DNA of 64,000 nt from Sitta carolinensis (lineage: Eukaryota > Chordata > Aves > Passeriformes > Sittidae), in contig JAVUNC010000019.1 of assembly GCA_032173965.1 (NCBI GenBank), positions 7,192,501-7,256,500 on the forward strand, in the 5' to 3' direction. This document shows positions 50,801 through 62,800 of the stretch, in pieces; position 1 is the first letter of the stretch, and every line of letters starts with the position of its first letter. The notes under the pieces were generated by a model that did no database searches, was not told the origin of the DNA, and saw only the letters and a program-made list of their open reading frames with translations. A program made the position numbers and the translations under genes.

Positions 50801-51441
50801 TGTGCTGGGCTAAAACCCAATAATTGTCTGTTGATGCTTTATGACATTTTCAATACAGGCTGTGCTGGGCTTGGCTGCAGTAAAGTTAATTTCTTCACAG
50901 TGGCTGGTATGGAGCTGTGTTTTGGATTTGTGCTAAACACAGTGATGATGATAGAGATGATTTTATTATTGCTGAGCAGGGCTTACACAGATCCAAGACC
51001 TTTTCTCCTGTTTGTACTGTCATACTATCAAAGAGACTGGAGTTCACAGGAGGAGAGACATCTGGGGCAGGTGACCCCAACTGGCCACAAAGATATTCCA
51101 AGCCATGTGGCATTATATCAATAGATAAAGCTGGGGGAAGAAGGAAGAGGAGGACCTTTTGAGTGATGGCATTTGTCCTCCTAAGTCACTGTTACATGTG
51201 AAGGGGCCCTGCTCTCCTGGAGATGGCTGAGCACCTGCCTGCCCAGGGAAGCAGTGAACTAATCCCTTGTTTTGCTACACTTGTGTGTGTGGCTTTTGGT
51301 TTCTGTATTGATCTGTCTTTTTCTCAACCCAAGGATTTTCCAGCTTTTACCCTTCTAAGTCTCTCCCCAGTCCTGCTGGTGGACGAGCGAGCAAGCGGCT
51401 GTGTGGCGCTTGGCTGCTGGCTGCAGTTAAGTCACAACACA
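50801..51441 (+). mobile_element. Solo LTR of an avian endogenous retrovirus
   Basis: About 580-640 bases in the + orientation. It matches a songbird-type retroviral LTR that I know from its phrases: 'agttaatttcttcacagtgg', 'ctggtatggagctgtgtttt', 'accccaactggccac', 'gatattcca', 'ataaagctgggggaag', 'ctcctggagatggctgagc' and 'agttaagtcacaacaca' at the end. The left edge is uncertain: tgtgctgggc occurs both at 50801 and at 50861. The TATA-like word (about 51123-51129, agataaa) and the poly(A) signal region (tattgatctg near 51307) look altered, so promoter function is doubtful. No internal retroviral genes or second LTR lie nearby, so it is a recombined solo LTR. No 5-base target duplication was evident. 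The open frame at 51223-51447 is LTR sequence, not a gene. Confidence 0.85.
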
Positions 51442-54400
51442 TGCTGAGGGTTAACCTCATGCAATAATGACATTAACATGTTTGACTGCATTTTCCCCAC
51501 ATTTTCCTTCTTCCCTTTCACAACCTGGCAGAAAACTCAAAGCACACTGCCACCTAGTTCACAGGGGACAAGAATGACAGCACTTGAACTCTCCTGGTTT
51601 TCCTTTCACTGGGTTTGCTGTTTGGTTTCTCGTGCGTGCTCTTCTGTGCAGGTCCAAGTACGTTTACAGCAACACTTGATGCATTGTAAAAGACCAAAAA
51701 TGAAGAAAAGAAGTGCAGAGTGTCTGTTACAGAGTTCAGTGGTTTTCAGGTGTGTGCTAAATACATGGTGTTTCTCTGGGAGATGTACTAAACAGAAGCC
51801 TCTTAGTAGAAGAACCTTGCATCAATTACCCAATGCTATTGATCTTCATGTGAACTGAAGGGCTTCAGAACCTTCCAAGAACAGATTGGAAATGATAGGA
51901 TGACAAGTAACTCTTTCAGTGGCTTAAGGGAACATTGCTAACACAGGACTCTAACCATCCTCTTGTCTTTCATGACAAAGAAGACATGCTCTGTAAAAAG
52001 ACAAGGAAGGATCTCCAGTTTACAGTATTATGACAAAACTAATGTAAGAGGAGTGATATATACTGGGTCATCGTGTTTGCTTCACCACAGTTTCAGTTGT
52101 AAAGCATTAAGATTTAAAAAACATTTTTAAAAGTAGCCAAGATTCCCTTCCTGCTTCCAAATACTACTGAAAAAAGATTACTGCTGGACCTTGTTTTCTG
52201 CGGTTTAGAAGTTTAGTTTTTGTTTCCAGGTGTACTTTCTGAGCAAGGATTCGTATTTGTTTGTTCATATGCCAAAAACACTGCTTGGCTTTAATGACTG
52301 TTCTGCTCTGCTATTTATCTCCGGACATATTAAAGACAGCACTCCTCTACCTTTTCACCCTGTATTTCAATTTGGTATTTGATCCTCTTCCATTTTTCTG
52401 TCCACACTAATGGCCATGCATTTGATCCAAGTGAAACTCACATCCTGCTGGAGTGGACTAGAGCAGACCTATTCAGACTGACAGCTCAGGTGTGTCTCGT
52501 GTTTCATTTGGGCTGATCATTATTGGCTGATAATCACTGTCAATCACTAAATGCGTGTCACTATGGGCACTCTCTCCATAGTCTGGTATGTCTATCCAGG
52601 TATCCAGTGTTTCACTTGAGGCTCTATGTTCCTCCTGCTCTTCCCAGAAGGGTGAGCTGCTGTCACTGTGAATAACACAGAAATAGTCCCTTTCTGTGTG
52701 CAGGTAGCTTCCCCAAACCTCCTTACAGCTCTCTCATATATGGTTGTTTCATTGTAATCTGGAAAGCAGCTACAGAATTTGTATCCAGCAATATTTGCAG
52801 GAATGATCTGAAGACCTCTTGTGGAGAGTTCCCCTTTCAGGACAGCTGGTTATCATTGCTTTGCTTTTAACTATTCCCTTGTTTTTCTCTCAGCTTTCTC
52901 ACTGACCACCAGCTTTCTCAGTCTCATAGATTCCCTCCATGGTGCTGCCTTGAATATTTTGGCTGTGCAGGGGGAATAAAATGCACTGTTCTTGTTTAGA
53001 AAACCAATTATCTTAGCAAATACCTGTGTAGGATCCACAGCTTTTGCTAAACCCAAGATACCTTTCAACCCTTTTGCTATTCCTCCCCTCAATCCCCATC
53101 CAAAATATTTTGCCCTCCAGAACATGTTCAGCCTTGAATTCTGGCAGGGTAAGGCTAACAGGCCTGTATGTCTGGATCACCCACCTCTTTACTAAATATA
53201 AGTGCTGTATCTCTGGCCATATGGTACCTTCACTGACTTAATAGATTTATTTTTTAAAAAACCTTTGCTGCTGACTTGCAGTTGCATTTGCCTGTGGCAG
53301 AGAGGAGGCCAGGAAAAGGCTGTAATGAATATAGAGCAGACTCTCAGCTGAGAGATTGCTGGACAGAAACAAAAATCTGTATTTTGTTTCAGTTCAAGTC
53401 TGAAACAGCCTCTGTAGTATCTAATGGTATAATTTAGAGGTATCAGGAAATAGTTTTCTCTTTTTCACATGAAATCTCAGTGAAAAAAAGCAATTCACTT
53501 TCATTAGGAAAATAGTACTGAAAATTTTCACTCCCTGAAAACCTATTTTTTCAGAAGAAAAACAATGCTTTCATTGTTCTAACCAGAAGCTTGCAATAAA
53601 TGATGGTGCAGGGTTAGAGAGGGATGCTGGAAGGACATAGGAAGGAATGGTGGAAAGACTGGACCACAGTTCCACACCTTTGTGTTTCTGATTTTCATTT
53701 TAAAAGCTTTGTGGCTTTTCTTTGTTTGTTCTGCCTAATTCATTAAGCAGGCAATAACAGTAATCTTGGGGTTTGGGGGAAGTTAGATAATACTGAAGAA
53801 ACAAGGCAACTTAGGAGAGAAAAACGTCATTCAAGATGATCCTAAATGGCATGAGGGCTATGCACTCTGTCACCAAATCTGCAATTTGCAGGCTGATAGA
53901 CATGGACCAGTTTGCCTAATCCCTCTGCCTCTAACATGGGACTGCTGGTAAAAGCTACCTTTTTAACTAATCCTTTAATGAAAAGTAGTCAATACTAAAA
54001 ATACTTACATCTTCAATTCAAGTTTGGTGACTGTTCTCACTCTATGGATTATGTATCTCCTGTGCCTGGCTCTTGAAGGTTCAGTGGGAAGTGCAGGAAG
54101 CTTCATGAGCTGAGGTATGGAGAGGGGCAGGAGTAGATTCCTGGCTGTTTCTGGGCTACTTTCTTCTTGTGGCCTTCATCCTGCAGCTCTGGCACTGCAC
54201 TTCTATATGTGACATGCTAAAGTGCCTTCAAATCCTGGGCATGGAAACTCTCTCTGACCTCAGAAGATGTTTTCAGCATAACATCCACATGCTGCATGTA
54301 ATATGTTGTTTTGCATTCCATCTCTTGTTGTTGGGTGTAAATTCGATGAGGTTTCACTCCCTAAGGAGGAAATGTTATCTTTCTTTATGTGAGGGAGGAA

Positions 54401-57400
54401 GATTCAATGTTTGAGCCACCAGCAAATTCTCACATTCTGAGATTGGAAGTGTCAGAAACTGTTTTGACTGTTTCCCCAGGTACTGTGCTCCTGTTAGCAA
54501 CTGTTTAGCTCGCTCAGCACACCAGTTTTGCTGCATGTGGGTAGAAGATAGAAAGAATAAGGTGACAAGATCATTTCAGTGACTCCTGGTTGAAGGGCAT
54601 TGACATTTGGAATAGCATGACTGTTTAGGCAGTATTCCCTTATTAATGTCCAGCTCTCCATGGATGTAACTTCTGTCACTAAAGGCAAAACATAGTTCTG
54701 CTCTTGCTTTCCAAATTCTACGTGGGGACATTTTGTGCATTGAGCAGATGAAGGACAACTACTTACATGTTATTTGCTTTCATGAGGAGTACGTGGATTG
54801 CCAGAGCAATAGGAAAAAGAAATGTCTCAGACAAGATTCAGATGGTATTTTTATTCACATGCACTCATGAGCCTAAATACCAAGGCAGCTGGACACATCA
54901 GAGTCTTGTTTCTTTAAGAACATCACCAGAGAGCTACCTTCTGAATGATGACATTTATATATTTTAATATAATTCATTGTGGTCAGGGGAATGTCCAATA
55001 CAGTAATTTGGTACTCTATATCAGTTCTCAGTGAGTGACTAATCAATCAAATTTGTTCAGCACTACAAGTCAGAACATGATTTTTTTTCTAGCTGCTGAT
55101 GTGGCTGGCTCACGCAGCTTTTAGAAAAATCAAGTTGTGGGTTTTTTCCATCCTATATATCATCATCTCTGTCCACAGTAAAGAATTTAGAATCAGGGCT
55201 TGACTGTCTGGCTATTTTTCTCAGAGTCGCATGAGGCAAAGCAGTGTACAGCTTACTCATCCAAACCTATTCAGAGTTTGAAGGTACCCTGTGATACAAA
55301 TTTACTGAGCAGATAAGAAAACTTGGAAGGCACAAATGGGGCAGATAAGGACGACTGCAAATTCTCATGGATCTTTTCAGAATTGGTTTGAGAGTTTTTG
55401 GTGTTTTGCTTTGTTGTCTTTTTCTGGCATTGGTGCAGTGTATTTTTGACAAGCCTCAGCAGTTTTAGAAAAGCATTCAGAAGTTTTTGATGCTCATCTG
55501 AACCAATTCCATCTAATCAGAACAAGAGCTGAATGTTACTATTCTCAGGAAGCAATTGTATTCACAGAATTTCATCTTTTCTGATGTCCTCAATTTGTCC
55601 TCTGACAGAAGCAACTTTTATTAATCTGTCCTTTCACTGTTATTGATTGGCCGCTTATTATGCCAGTGCATCCAGCTTATGTTTGCACATAAGCTGTGCA
55701 GTGAATCCAGTTGACAGCCATAATTTGAAACTCACATAGATTGAATGAAAGCAACTGTCATATTCTTGTCACTTGCCATATTCCCTCTCCCAGGAGTGAT
55801 GGGACAGACTCGTGATTTCAAATGGTAGAGTACTTTGTGTTGTCAGTGTTCCTCTCACATTGCTGCTTTGGGAAGTCCCGTGTTACTGCCTTGTACCTTG
55901 CCCCTCAGGTGGGCTTTGCAGCATGTGGTGGCTGGATACTGAGAGCTGCTTTGAAGCCAGCACAGTTTGTGTGTGCCTTAGCCTGTAGCTGTTGTGGTAC
56001 CTGCAGATTCCACACACGGTGACTGGGAGCTCACTAATGAATGCTGAAGTGCTGCAATATTTACCCAGAGCTCATTAAGGTTGATTGTTAATGCCAGTCT
56101 GGGCTAAAATTGCCAATGTAGTTGGCTTCTTCCTTTCTACTTGAAGCTGAGCCAGGTGTAAGAGCAGCTCTCATTGTGTTACATGTATACTGTGTATAAA
56201 TGTCAAAAGGAAATACACATCCAGACGTTCCTTCAGCTCACTGTTTTTATTTTGGATCAGCCACATGATGAAGCATGGACTTCAGCAGCACTTTGATCTG
56301 AACAGGCACTGCAGGTGGTCCGTCCTGCAGGTCCTCTTTTCCTCCATGAGAAATGGGATTGTTTGCTCTCAGCACATCAGAAGAGTGACTGCCAAACTAA
56401 TACCCACAGCAGTAGTCCCTCAAATCACCAGGCTTTAAATAAATGCACTGCCAGCTTACTGGCTGTTTGCACCACATGATGTGGCTTATCTGAAGTCACT
56501 GAGAACACAGCTCTGCTGTGCAAATTGTGCTGCAATTTTCCCTATACATTGCATTTCACTGATCTTTGTCATAACTCCCCTCCCTCATTGCTAAGCTGTT
56601 GGCCAGCTCTGCCATTTCTCAAGTTGGTTGCAGTTGGTTTGCTTTTCTCTGCAAGGCTTGGCCCCAGTGCTGGAGGTGCCTGGGGTCTCTCCAAGAGCTC
56701 ATTTATACCCATTTCCCGTTTCCCTCCCTCATGTGGAGGTGCAGGGAGGGCAATGCCAGGCACTTTTTCATAGATGCTGTGCAGAAGGTGTCATCTGGAG
56801 GTGGCTGCATTGGACCTGCTCCCAGGAAGCTCTGTTTGTCCCCTGGGGAGCTCTCTGATGAGTGCTTTGCCCCGGGTAGAGAGAACAAGCTATTGAGTGC
56901 TGCTGCTGCTGACATAAGACTGGAAAGAGCCCAGGGCTTGTCCATGGGTTTGTGAGGGGAAAATGGCAATTTGTCCAAGAATCAAACAGATGTTGTTTTG
57001 AAATTGGTGAAGTCGAGACTGGGGAATGCAGTGATAACATTTCTCCAAGCACAGTTTTGTTAGGTTAAAAAATCACAATTTACGTGGCTTGAGCAAGTGC
57101 GTCTGTGGTTTTCAAAAAACTTCTTTTACTCTTTCTGAATGAACATTTTCCCCTCTGGTTGTATATTCATTTCACTGCCTGGGTGTAAAGGTACAGCTGT
57201 TTGATTTCACGCTTGAATTATTATTTTCCTGTTGATCTCTAGTTTCCTGAGTACCTCATCATAATATCAAATACAGCTTTGTCTCTGGGTGGTTCCATAA
57301 CATTTCCCTATAAGTAATTTCTTAGCTATTCTGAGGTGGGCTGGCAGAGGGAAAGTGGTATGCAGATGATACAAACCCTTACTTCACCACCTTAATAGCT

Positions 57401-58649
57401 GGGAGAAGGTGAAGGTACAACTCATACCCCGATGTGTTGGTTGTTTTTGGCTGACAGAAGTTTTGTTCTTGGGGAGTTTGTGCTTATGAGGTTTTTTTTT
57501 CTGAGAGGTTACCTGCAGGGCTTGATGGCAGCTCTTGCAAGGGTGATAAATTAATACTTTGCACATTAATCTCAGAACAGCTACTTGCAAAGTAAAGCAC
57601 TTATCAACACGGGAGAAGTTGGCTGCACTGTACGGCTTAGTTGAGGAAGAGAATGAGACTTGCTATTGTTTCCTGTAGGCTCAGGACTGAGGATCTATGT
57701 TTCTGTGGACCAGCTTTATTAACTGGGGCTGGTCCTGCAAGGAGGTGGTAAATAAATCCTGAAGTTAAATTGTTAATGTCACTCTGAAGACTGCACTTGA
57801 GGGGAAGCAGGACTAATGCTCCTCTTGATGAAGTCCCAGGGTGAGGTGTGAGCTCTGGAACACAAAGAGAAAGAGATTGCTTGGGCCAAACCTTCTTTAC
57901 TCTCACTTTAGTTGTTTTTGTTTGTTTGGTTTTTCCTAATGAAATCAAATTCTGGGAAAACTGAAGAGAGGACAGTGTGGAGCAAAGAAGGCATGAGAGG
58001 AGGTTAGAGTTGTTATATGGAGCAGATCTGGAAAATTTGGAAAGCCATGAGACTGCATCATATTTCTAGGCTGTGAAAATGGTTGTAAATAGCCTTACTG
58101 TAGCATCCTATTGGACTTTATTATTGTTATTTGCTGATGACATTCCTGTTAGTCCTTGAAACATGCTGGGCATTTCTCCATTTCCTTTTGGTTAGCTCCC
58201 CAGCACGCTTTGCCTAAACCCTGGTATTACAGCCAGAGCCAGGAGATATGCAGTTACTATTCTGCTTGAAAATACATTTTGAATAATGCTGCATATATTT
58301 TACAGATTTTATATCCATTCTGTAATATTCTAACTGCCTCCTTCGCTGATATACAGCCTCTAGATTTGGTGCTATAGTAATGGGAAAAAGTACTCTATTA
58401 CTTCCTGGCTCTTCTCATTCTCCAATTCTCTCCTTCCTTGAAATATGATCTATTTTGTTCTTTCTATTTCTGTTCCAAACATACATTTTACATCCAGATC
58501 CCCATATGCACTAGCTATTGCTGCTTAGTACTTAATTCAGGGTTATTTGACTTTACTGAAGCTAGCTGGCTAGCTTAGCCCTCCCTGTGTCTTCCTTCAT
58601 TCTTCCTCTTTCACCCCATCCCCATCTCTCCTCTCTCTCCTCCTTTTCT
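51442..58649. other. Intron DNA without recognised genes
   Basis: AT-rich sequence. The part at 56590-56950 is slightly GC-richer with overlapping short frames on both strands but no convincing splice sites or family match. No transposon recognised. Confidence 0.55.
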
Positions 58650-58725
58650 CACAGAATCACAGAATATTCTGAGTTGGAAGGGACCCACAAGGATCACTGA
58701 GTCCAATTCTTAAGTGGATGGTTCA
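58650..58725 (-). repeat. CR1 LINE 3'-tail fragment, antisense
   Basis: It reads 'cacagaatcacagaatattc', then 'gagttggaagggacccacaa' and 'ggatcactgagtccaa', the antisense 3' tail of a CR1. It is the same tail type as the sense copy at 49135-49310. Only about 75 bases remain. Confidence 0.88.
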
Positions 58726-58746
58726 TATTCTCACCTTCTATTTTAA

Positions 58747-58865
58747 AATCATAGAATTATAAAATGGTCTGCTTTGGAAAGGACCTTAAAGATCATCTCA
58801 TTCCAAGTCCCCCACAACAGGCAGGGACCTTCCACTAGACCAGGATTCTCAGGGTCCCATCCCAT
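58747..58865 (-). repeat. CR1 LINE 3'-tail fragment of a second subfamily, antisense
   Basis: It reads 'aatcatagaattataaaatgg', 'tttggaaaggaccttaaaga', 'tcatctcattccaagtcccc', 'gcagggaccttccactagac' and 'caggattctcagggtccca'. This is the antisense 3' end of a different CR1 subfamily from the piece just before it. Both lie in the same orientation only about 20 bases apart. Confidence 0.9.
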
Positions 58866-59481
58866 TCATCTGCCTGTCTTTGCCTGTTTACTTCATTTGC
58901 ATGGAATTCTCTCAAGATAAAAATAATATATAATATATTTATGAGAAAAGCCTTCTTTCATTCTCACTAGAATGACATTACTAAGTATCAGCTGTACAAG
59001 TGTTTTGAAAATCTAGTTTCTGTTTTTTATAAGAGAAAAATGGGTGTCTTTAAGCACTGTGCTATGTAAGTATAATTACTTTTAACTATCTATTTTGTGT
59101 ATTTCTTCATCATTTATTTCCCAGTGAAATAAGACAAGTGAGTTTTGCTTTTTTTTCTGTCGGTCCTGGTTTGCATGCTGGTATCTTGGTTAGATGCTGA
59201 GTTTACAAGAATTGCAGAGAATATTTGATTGCTTTGTTCCTTTTCATTGAAAGGAATGAAAGATAAAATGCTAAGAAAGTGAAATTTCAATATCTCTTCT
59301 TCTGTGTAGCTCCTCATCTGTCACTGGAAAAGAAGGGATTTTTTAACAAATATTTGATTGCTTATGTTTCTGTTTCAAAGCAAGACTTGGAAGTATCAAT
59401 GCTAGAAAGCATTTCTGGAGAGAGAGATCTGTATCATTCCTCCACACTGAGGATAGGAATGGGTAGGACATTTCCCAAACC

Positions 59482-59503
59482 TTTTTTTTTTTTTTTTTTT
59501 TTT
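59482..59503. repeat. Homopolymer T run (22 bases)
   Basis: 22 T followed by aatttcttagg. A T run directly before 'cttag' resembles a splice acceptor, but no coding exon follows. Confidence 0.9.
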
Positions 59504-59676
59504 AATTTCTTAGGAAGTGGAAGAAGTGGAAGGCAACAAAGACAGCATCCAGCCCCTTTGTCTGGTAAAAAGCAAGGTCTGGTCTTAGCATGGTGCTGAT
59601 CACCAACAGGAATTCAGCTGGTAAACCTGTGCCTGGAGGATGGCCCTGGGGAGGGATCAACTCAACATGGAAACAA

Positions 59677-59837
59677 CTTTTTCTTTTTCTTTTTCTTTTT
59701 CTTTTTCTTTTTCTTTTTCTTTTTCTTTTTCTTTTTCTTTTTCTTTTTTTTCTTTTTCTTTTTCTTTTTCTTTTTCTTTTTCTTTTTCTTTTTTCTTTTT
59801 CTTTTTTCTTTTTCTTTTTCTTTTTTTTTTTTTTTTT
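59677..59837. repeat. (CTTTTT)n simple repeat
   Basis: About 160 bases of a cttttt hexamer repeat with a few longer T runs, ending in a run of 17 T. The other strand is an (AAAAAG)n polypurine tract. Long open frames through it (Phe/Ser/Leu or Lys/Glu strings) are repeat artefacts. Confidence 0.95.
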
Positions 59838-62800
59838 GTACCTGTATCATTGCCCTTGGAGATGTGCTCTTCAGATACTGGTTCTGCAGGCCCTGACTTT
59901 TGTTTTATGTCAGGGGCACTTTCCCAAACAGCTCTTTGAAATCAGTGGGCATTTTGTCCCACACACATTGTTTCTAACCAGCCAGAAAATCAGCAGGGAA
60001 GCTCTGAGATTTGGTTCTCCTGCAGAATCTCAGCTTACATCTCCCATGTCCCTTTTCCAGAAAGTCACTCCTGCCCTCCTGAACTCTGGAATTCTTCCCC
60101 TCAGTGTGGCTGCAAAATCTGCAGGCATCTCTTGTAGGGGATCTCAGTGCCTGCAGAGACATCTTGCACCAGAAAAATACTGCCTGCCTGCAGTCTTTTA
60201 TATGCTTTTAAGAAACAATATCCATTTCCTTCAAAAAGGCTGACCTGTCCCATTTGTGATGTACTTTCACTTGCATGTAACTTGCTGAAGCAATAATCAG
60301 CTTCTTTAAAATTCTGCTCACTTCTAAAACACTTGAATATTTTACTCTATCCAGGACTCAAGCAGCTTGCTCCTGTGCCTGCTTTCATTTTTTTTAAAGT
60401 AACTGAGAAGTTTTCATGAACAATGAGAATTATTTGGCCAAAAATTCCATCTTTCTATGAACTGAAAATATTGCAGATTATCTGCTGAGCTATCTAACTG
60501 TAATTCAGAGAAATACATGACTTCTCTGGCTTTATTGCTGCATTTGTGTGGGTGAGCCAGTCCTACTCCCCTGCATTTTACACATCTTGCTGTTCTGCTA
60601 ATGTTGACTAATATTTTACTGCTAAACAGTGCTTTGGTTCCCTCATGGGGAGTATTTGATGGCCTTGCTGTCTGAAATAGTGACTGGTACCAAAACTGCA
60701 ACTTTCTGGTTTAGAGCTTCTGGAAGAATCCATTTTTTCCCATTTGAGAAGCAGTTGTGAATATCTCTGACTTGTGGTTACAGATAAGTGGAGAATATAG
60801 GCCCATTCTGGTGACTTGTTCTCCAAGAGATTTTCTGTAATAGCCAGCCTGGCTGGCCAAGACTATCATGATTTCAGGATGTCAACCCATTCATTCTAAG
60901 GAGAAAGTGTTACTCTGACAAGGGTTTTCCATTTAGTCTCTTGTCTGCTACTGCTCTGAGCATTCTTATCAGTTGGACCTTGGGTTTTCCTTCCATGTGC
61001 AATGGTGACAATGATTTGCTGCTTATCTCATGTTGAGATTTAGTAAATCATGGTGATGTAGTAGCTGAATAGGAAAATGGAGAGGATTTACGCAGGAGAA
61101 AAGCCTTGTATTGCTATTTTTTGCAAGTTCCCTTCAATTCTAGAGGTTTATATTTCTAGAGAGATCACTCTTGCTTTTTAAATCTGAGACAGAAATTAAG
61201 ATGTAGTTTGTCAAACCTATCAAGAGCATTGCATAATGCCAATGAAACATCAGATTTACTTAATGACATGTGGCTGGCCTGATTCTATGTCACACCTAAG
61301 CATGGTACAGGAGTGATTTTAACTTCAAGTAGCATCTCATGGAACTGCTGTCTGGCTCTCATCAGCAGATGGAGATGCTTGAAAAAGTTGTGAGCAGTAT
61401 TGTGGATTATATGCCTCCAAATCCAACTTATCTTGGAAACATTTTATTAGTGTTCAGATTCTGCCTCGTCTTTCAATCTGATCCAACAGAGTTTTCTCTG
61501 AATTGCAATGTCTGGTGGATCATGCAGGCTGTGATCCAATACCCTGGCTTTATTTTCAATTTGGTAGCAGCACAGTAAGTTCCTCCGAGTAACTTCATGG
61601 GATGGATGAAAATAAAGCAATTCCAAAATGCTGAATAAATATGAATGGCCGAATCCAGAAGAGGGAAGGCATACAGGGAGATAAAGGAAGAGGGATGGCT
61701 CACACTCTGAGTGGCTGCTGTGGCAGGATTCCACCATGGTTCAGTCATGCCTGCAGTCACCACCACTGCTTTCAGCAGCCTCTGTGCAGCTGCTACTCCC
61801 CAGGTACCAGACACTGCCTTCTTGATCATGATAGAAAAATCCTGCTGTGAGTGAATTGACCAGGACTGCAAGTCCAGTAAAACATAACTCAATAGAGTAT
61901 CTCCACAGGCCTGAATACACCAGGTATCATTTCATAAAAGTAGTCGCATCTCCAGAATCTCAGCCAAATTCACAGTCTGTTCCTTCTTTAACACTGCAAC
62001 TATTTCCCTGTTACACTACATTGTAATGTTACAGTTAACAATAGATGATCTTTCGTGGTACATCCTGACCACACAGTAGAAAAACTGAACATTGCTACTG
62101 AGACTGAAAATAAAGATTTATTACATGGCCTTTAGTGTTGTATCAATGCACGAGCAAAGTGTATGCCCTAATCCTTCATTCTTATAGCAAAGAAAGGATT
62201 ATTCTATATTTAAAATGAAAATGACATTGAATTAAAAAGTTATTTTGTTGAAGGCCATTGTAAAACCCAGGGTTTGCAGAGGGGAGACAAAACCAATTCA
62301 TCCTTATTATAATTGCAAGGCTCTGATCTTGTTTGCTTAGATGCTATGGTGATAGACTCAAAATTGGTTCTTGGTAAATGCAACATAGATTTTGCATAAT
62401 ATTGGTTAAGCTGTTCCAGGAATTTTTCACCTCCGGGTGAAATTGCCTGCTATAGCAGCGTTGAAATTGGCCTTGGTTGTGTGGAATCTTTGCCTGTTGA
62501 CTTTGTAATAGATCATGGTAAATTTGTTTCATGGTCCTATTAAGAAAGAACTGAGGAGACTGAGAATTCATCATTATAAAAATTGCTGTTTGACTGAAGG
62601 TTCTTTCACAAGTGCAAATCTGCCTTGTTAATCTTCTGTTTCCTTCACCCTCATTGTTACCATTCCTCAAATTTTGTGCTAAGTGCAGATACACAATTTA
62701 GCAAATGTAGAAAACAAAAGCCCTGAAACAACCAGTTGTCACTAAAAAGCCCCTTCTGATCTCCTGACAACTTTGCCAGGCATGAAGGCTTCACTCTGTG

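Noticed and set aside
51223..51447. 74-codon open frame with hydrophobic content
   Set aside because: It is part of the LTR, which is noncoding; the frame is a by-product seen in many copies of this LTR type.
59590..60243. 217-codon open frame with long Phe/Leu string
   Set aside because: It runs through the (CTTTTT)n simple repeat, and the flanking codons show no protein resemblance.
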